A stretch of 64,000 nt of DNA, taken from assembly GCF_026586805.1 (NCBI RefSeq), contig NZ_JAPFHA010000012.1, positions 62,001-126,000 of the forward strand, read 5' to 3'. The number at the start of each line of letters is the position of its first letter. Within the stretch, counting starts at the first letter, position 1. The position numbers and the translations under genes are program-made. Origin of the DNA: Niveibacterium sp. 24ML. GTDB lineage: Bacteria; Pseudomonadota; Gammaproteobacteria; Burkholderiales; Rhodocyclaceae. The notes beneath the pieces are model-generated. The model saw only the letters and a list, made by a program, of their open reading frames with translations, was not told the origin of the DNA and did no database searches. Below, piece by piece: positions 63,927 to 64,000 of the stretch.

Positions 63927-64000
63927 GTCGTGACTTTCAGAGATGCCTTGGAGTGCTTGCTGTCGACCGCCGCGTCCCGGGCCTCCTGCTCCCACGCGCG
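63923..64000 (-). CDS. C-terminal end of an unidentified protein (partial, cut by right edge)
   Basis: Reading leftward from the window edge, one frame gives 25 residues (RAWEQEARDAAVDSKHSKAS...) and then TGA at 63923-63925. The stop codon overlaps the ATG of the deacetylase gene, the same coupling used throughout this locus. This supports a real gene end. The fragment is too short to identify. Confidence 0.6.
   Translation of the reverse strand, partial: RAWEQEARDAAVDSKHSKASLKVTT

Overview
The window looks like chromosomal DNA of a betaproteobacterium, most likely a Rhodocyclales/Zoogloeaceae-type organism (Azoarcus, Thauera, Zoogloea or Niveibacterium relatives). This is an inference from high GC with strong G/C third positions, a urea/amide urt-fmd operon, a type 4 Gram-negative porin, a pilBCD cluster, and exosortase-A-associated genes linked to an exopolysaccharide locus. 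Most of it is ordinary housekeeping DNA. I see no insertion sequence, phage, rRNA operon or CRISPR array.

Left part (1-10.1 kb): a divergent pair. The leftward gene, cut by the window edge, encodes an NCS1-type permease domain that appears to be the sensor part of a histidine kinase. The rightward operon is an ABC importer of the urea/short-chain-amide type (urtABCDE), formamidase (fmdA) and a zinc-ribbon fmdB. An outer-membrane transporter gene lies convergent to it. Then come dnaE (10.1-13.6 kb, minus), a small ORF, a secreted unknown, a chemoreceptor with a periplasmic heme-c motif, a poorly explained 0.6-kb stretch and a trypsin-like protease.

18-34 kb: tRNA-Pro, tRNA-Arg and tRNA-His (minus), dksA, a porin, tamA (no tamB beside it), fbp, a dadA-type dehydrogenase, ffh, a CcsA-like membrane protein, pilB-pilC-pilD, a second FmdB-family protein, a DUF502 membrane protein and aspS.

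34-42 kb is the most interesting stretch. It starts with a receiver-TPR protein that has lost its phosphorylatable aspartate. A secreted barnase-like RNase, a barstar-like inhibitor and nudB follow, chained by ATGA overlaps. Two consecutive bufferin-type RiPP operons come next: bufA1-bufB-bufC-doxX and bufA2-bufB-bufC. Each is preceded by the same ECF-sigma-like promoter, ATGTAAGG-N16-CGTCTAC. In the second case the -35 element lies across the stop codon of the upstream doxX gene. The expected products are peptides whose cysteines are modified by DUF692 (MNIO) enzymes and used to bind metal, probably copper. The run ends at a small heat-shock protein with a sigma-32 promoter, then argB.

43.7-64 kb is a surface-polysaccharide region carrying exosortase-A-associated genes. 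Leftward from a shared intergenic space: acyl carrier protein, 'hydrolase 2', 'hydrolase 1', an SGNH hydrolase, a membrane acyltransferase and a TPR protein. Rightward: a DegT-type aminotransferase, glycosyltransferases, a FemAB/CelD-like acetyltransferase, a Kdo-transferase-like enzyme, a Wzx flippase and three more glycosyltransferases. After a 0.3-kb gap come the exosortase-associated acyl-CoA ligase, a PLP decarboxylase and an asparagine-synthase-like protein without the catalytic N-terminal cysteine. A polysaccharide deacetylase and the tail of another gene run leftward at the right edge. The exosortase itself is not in the window.
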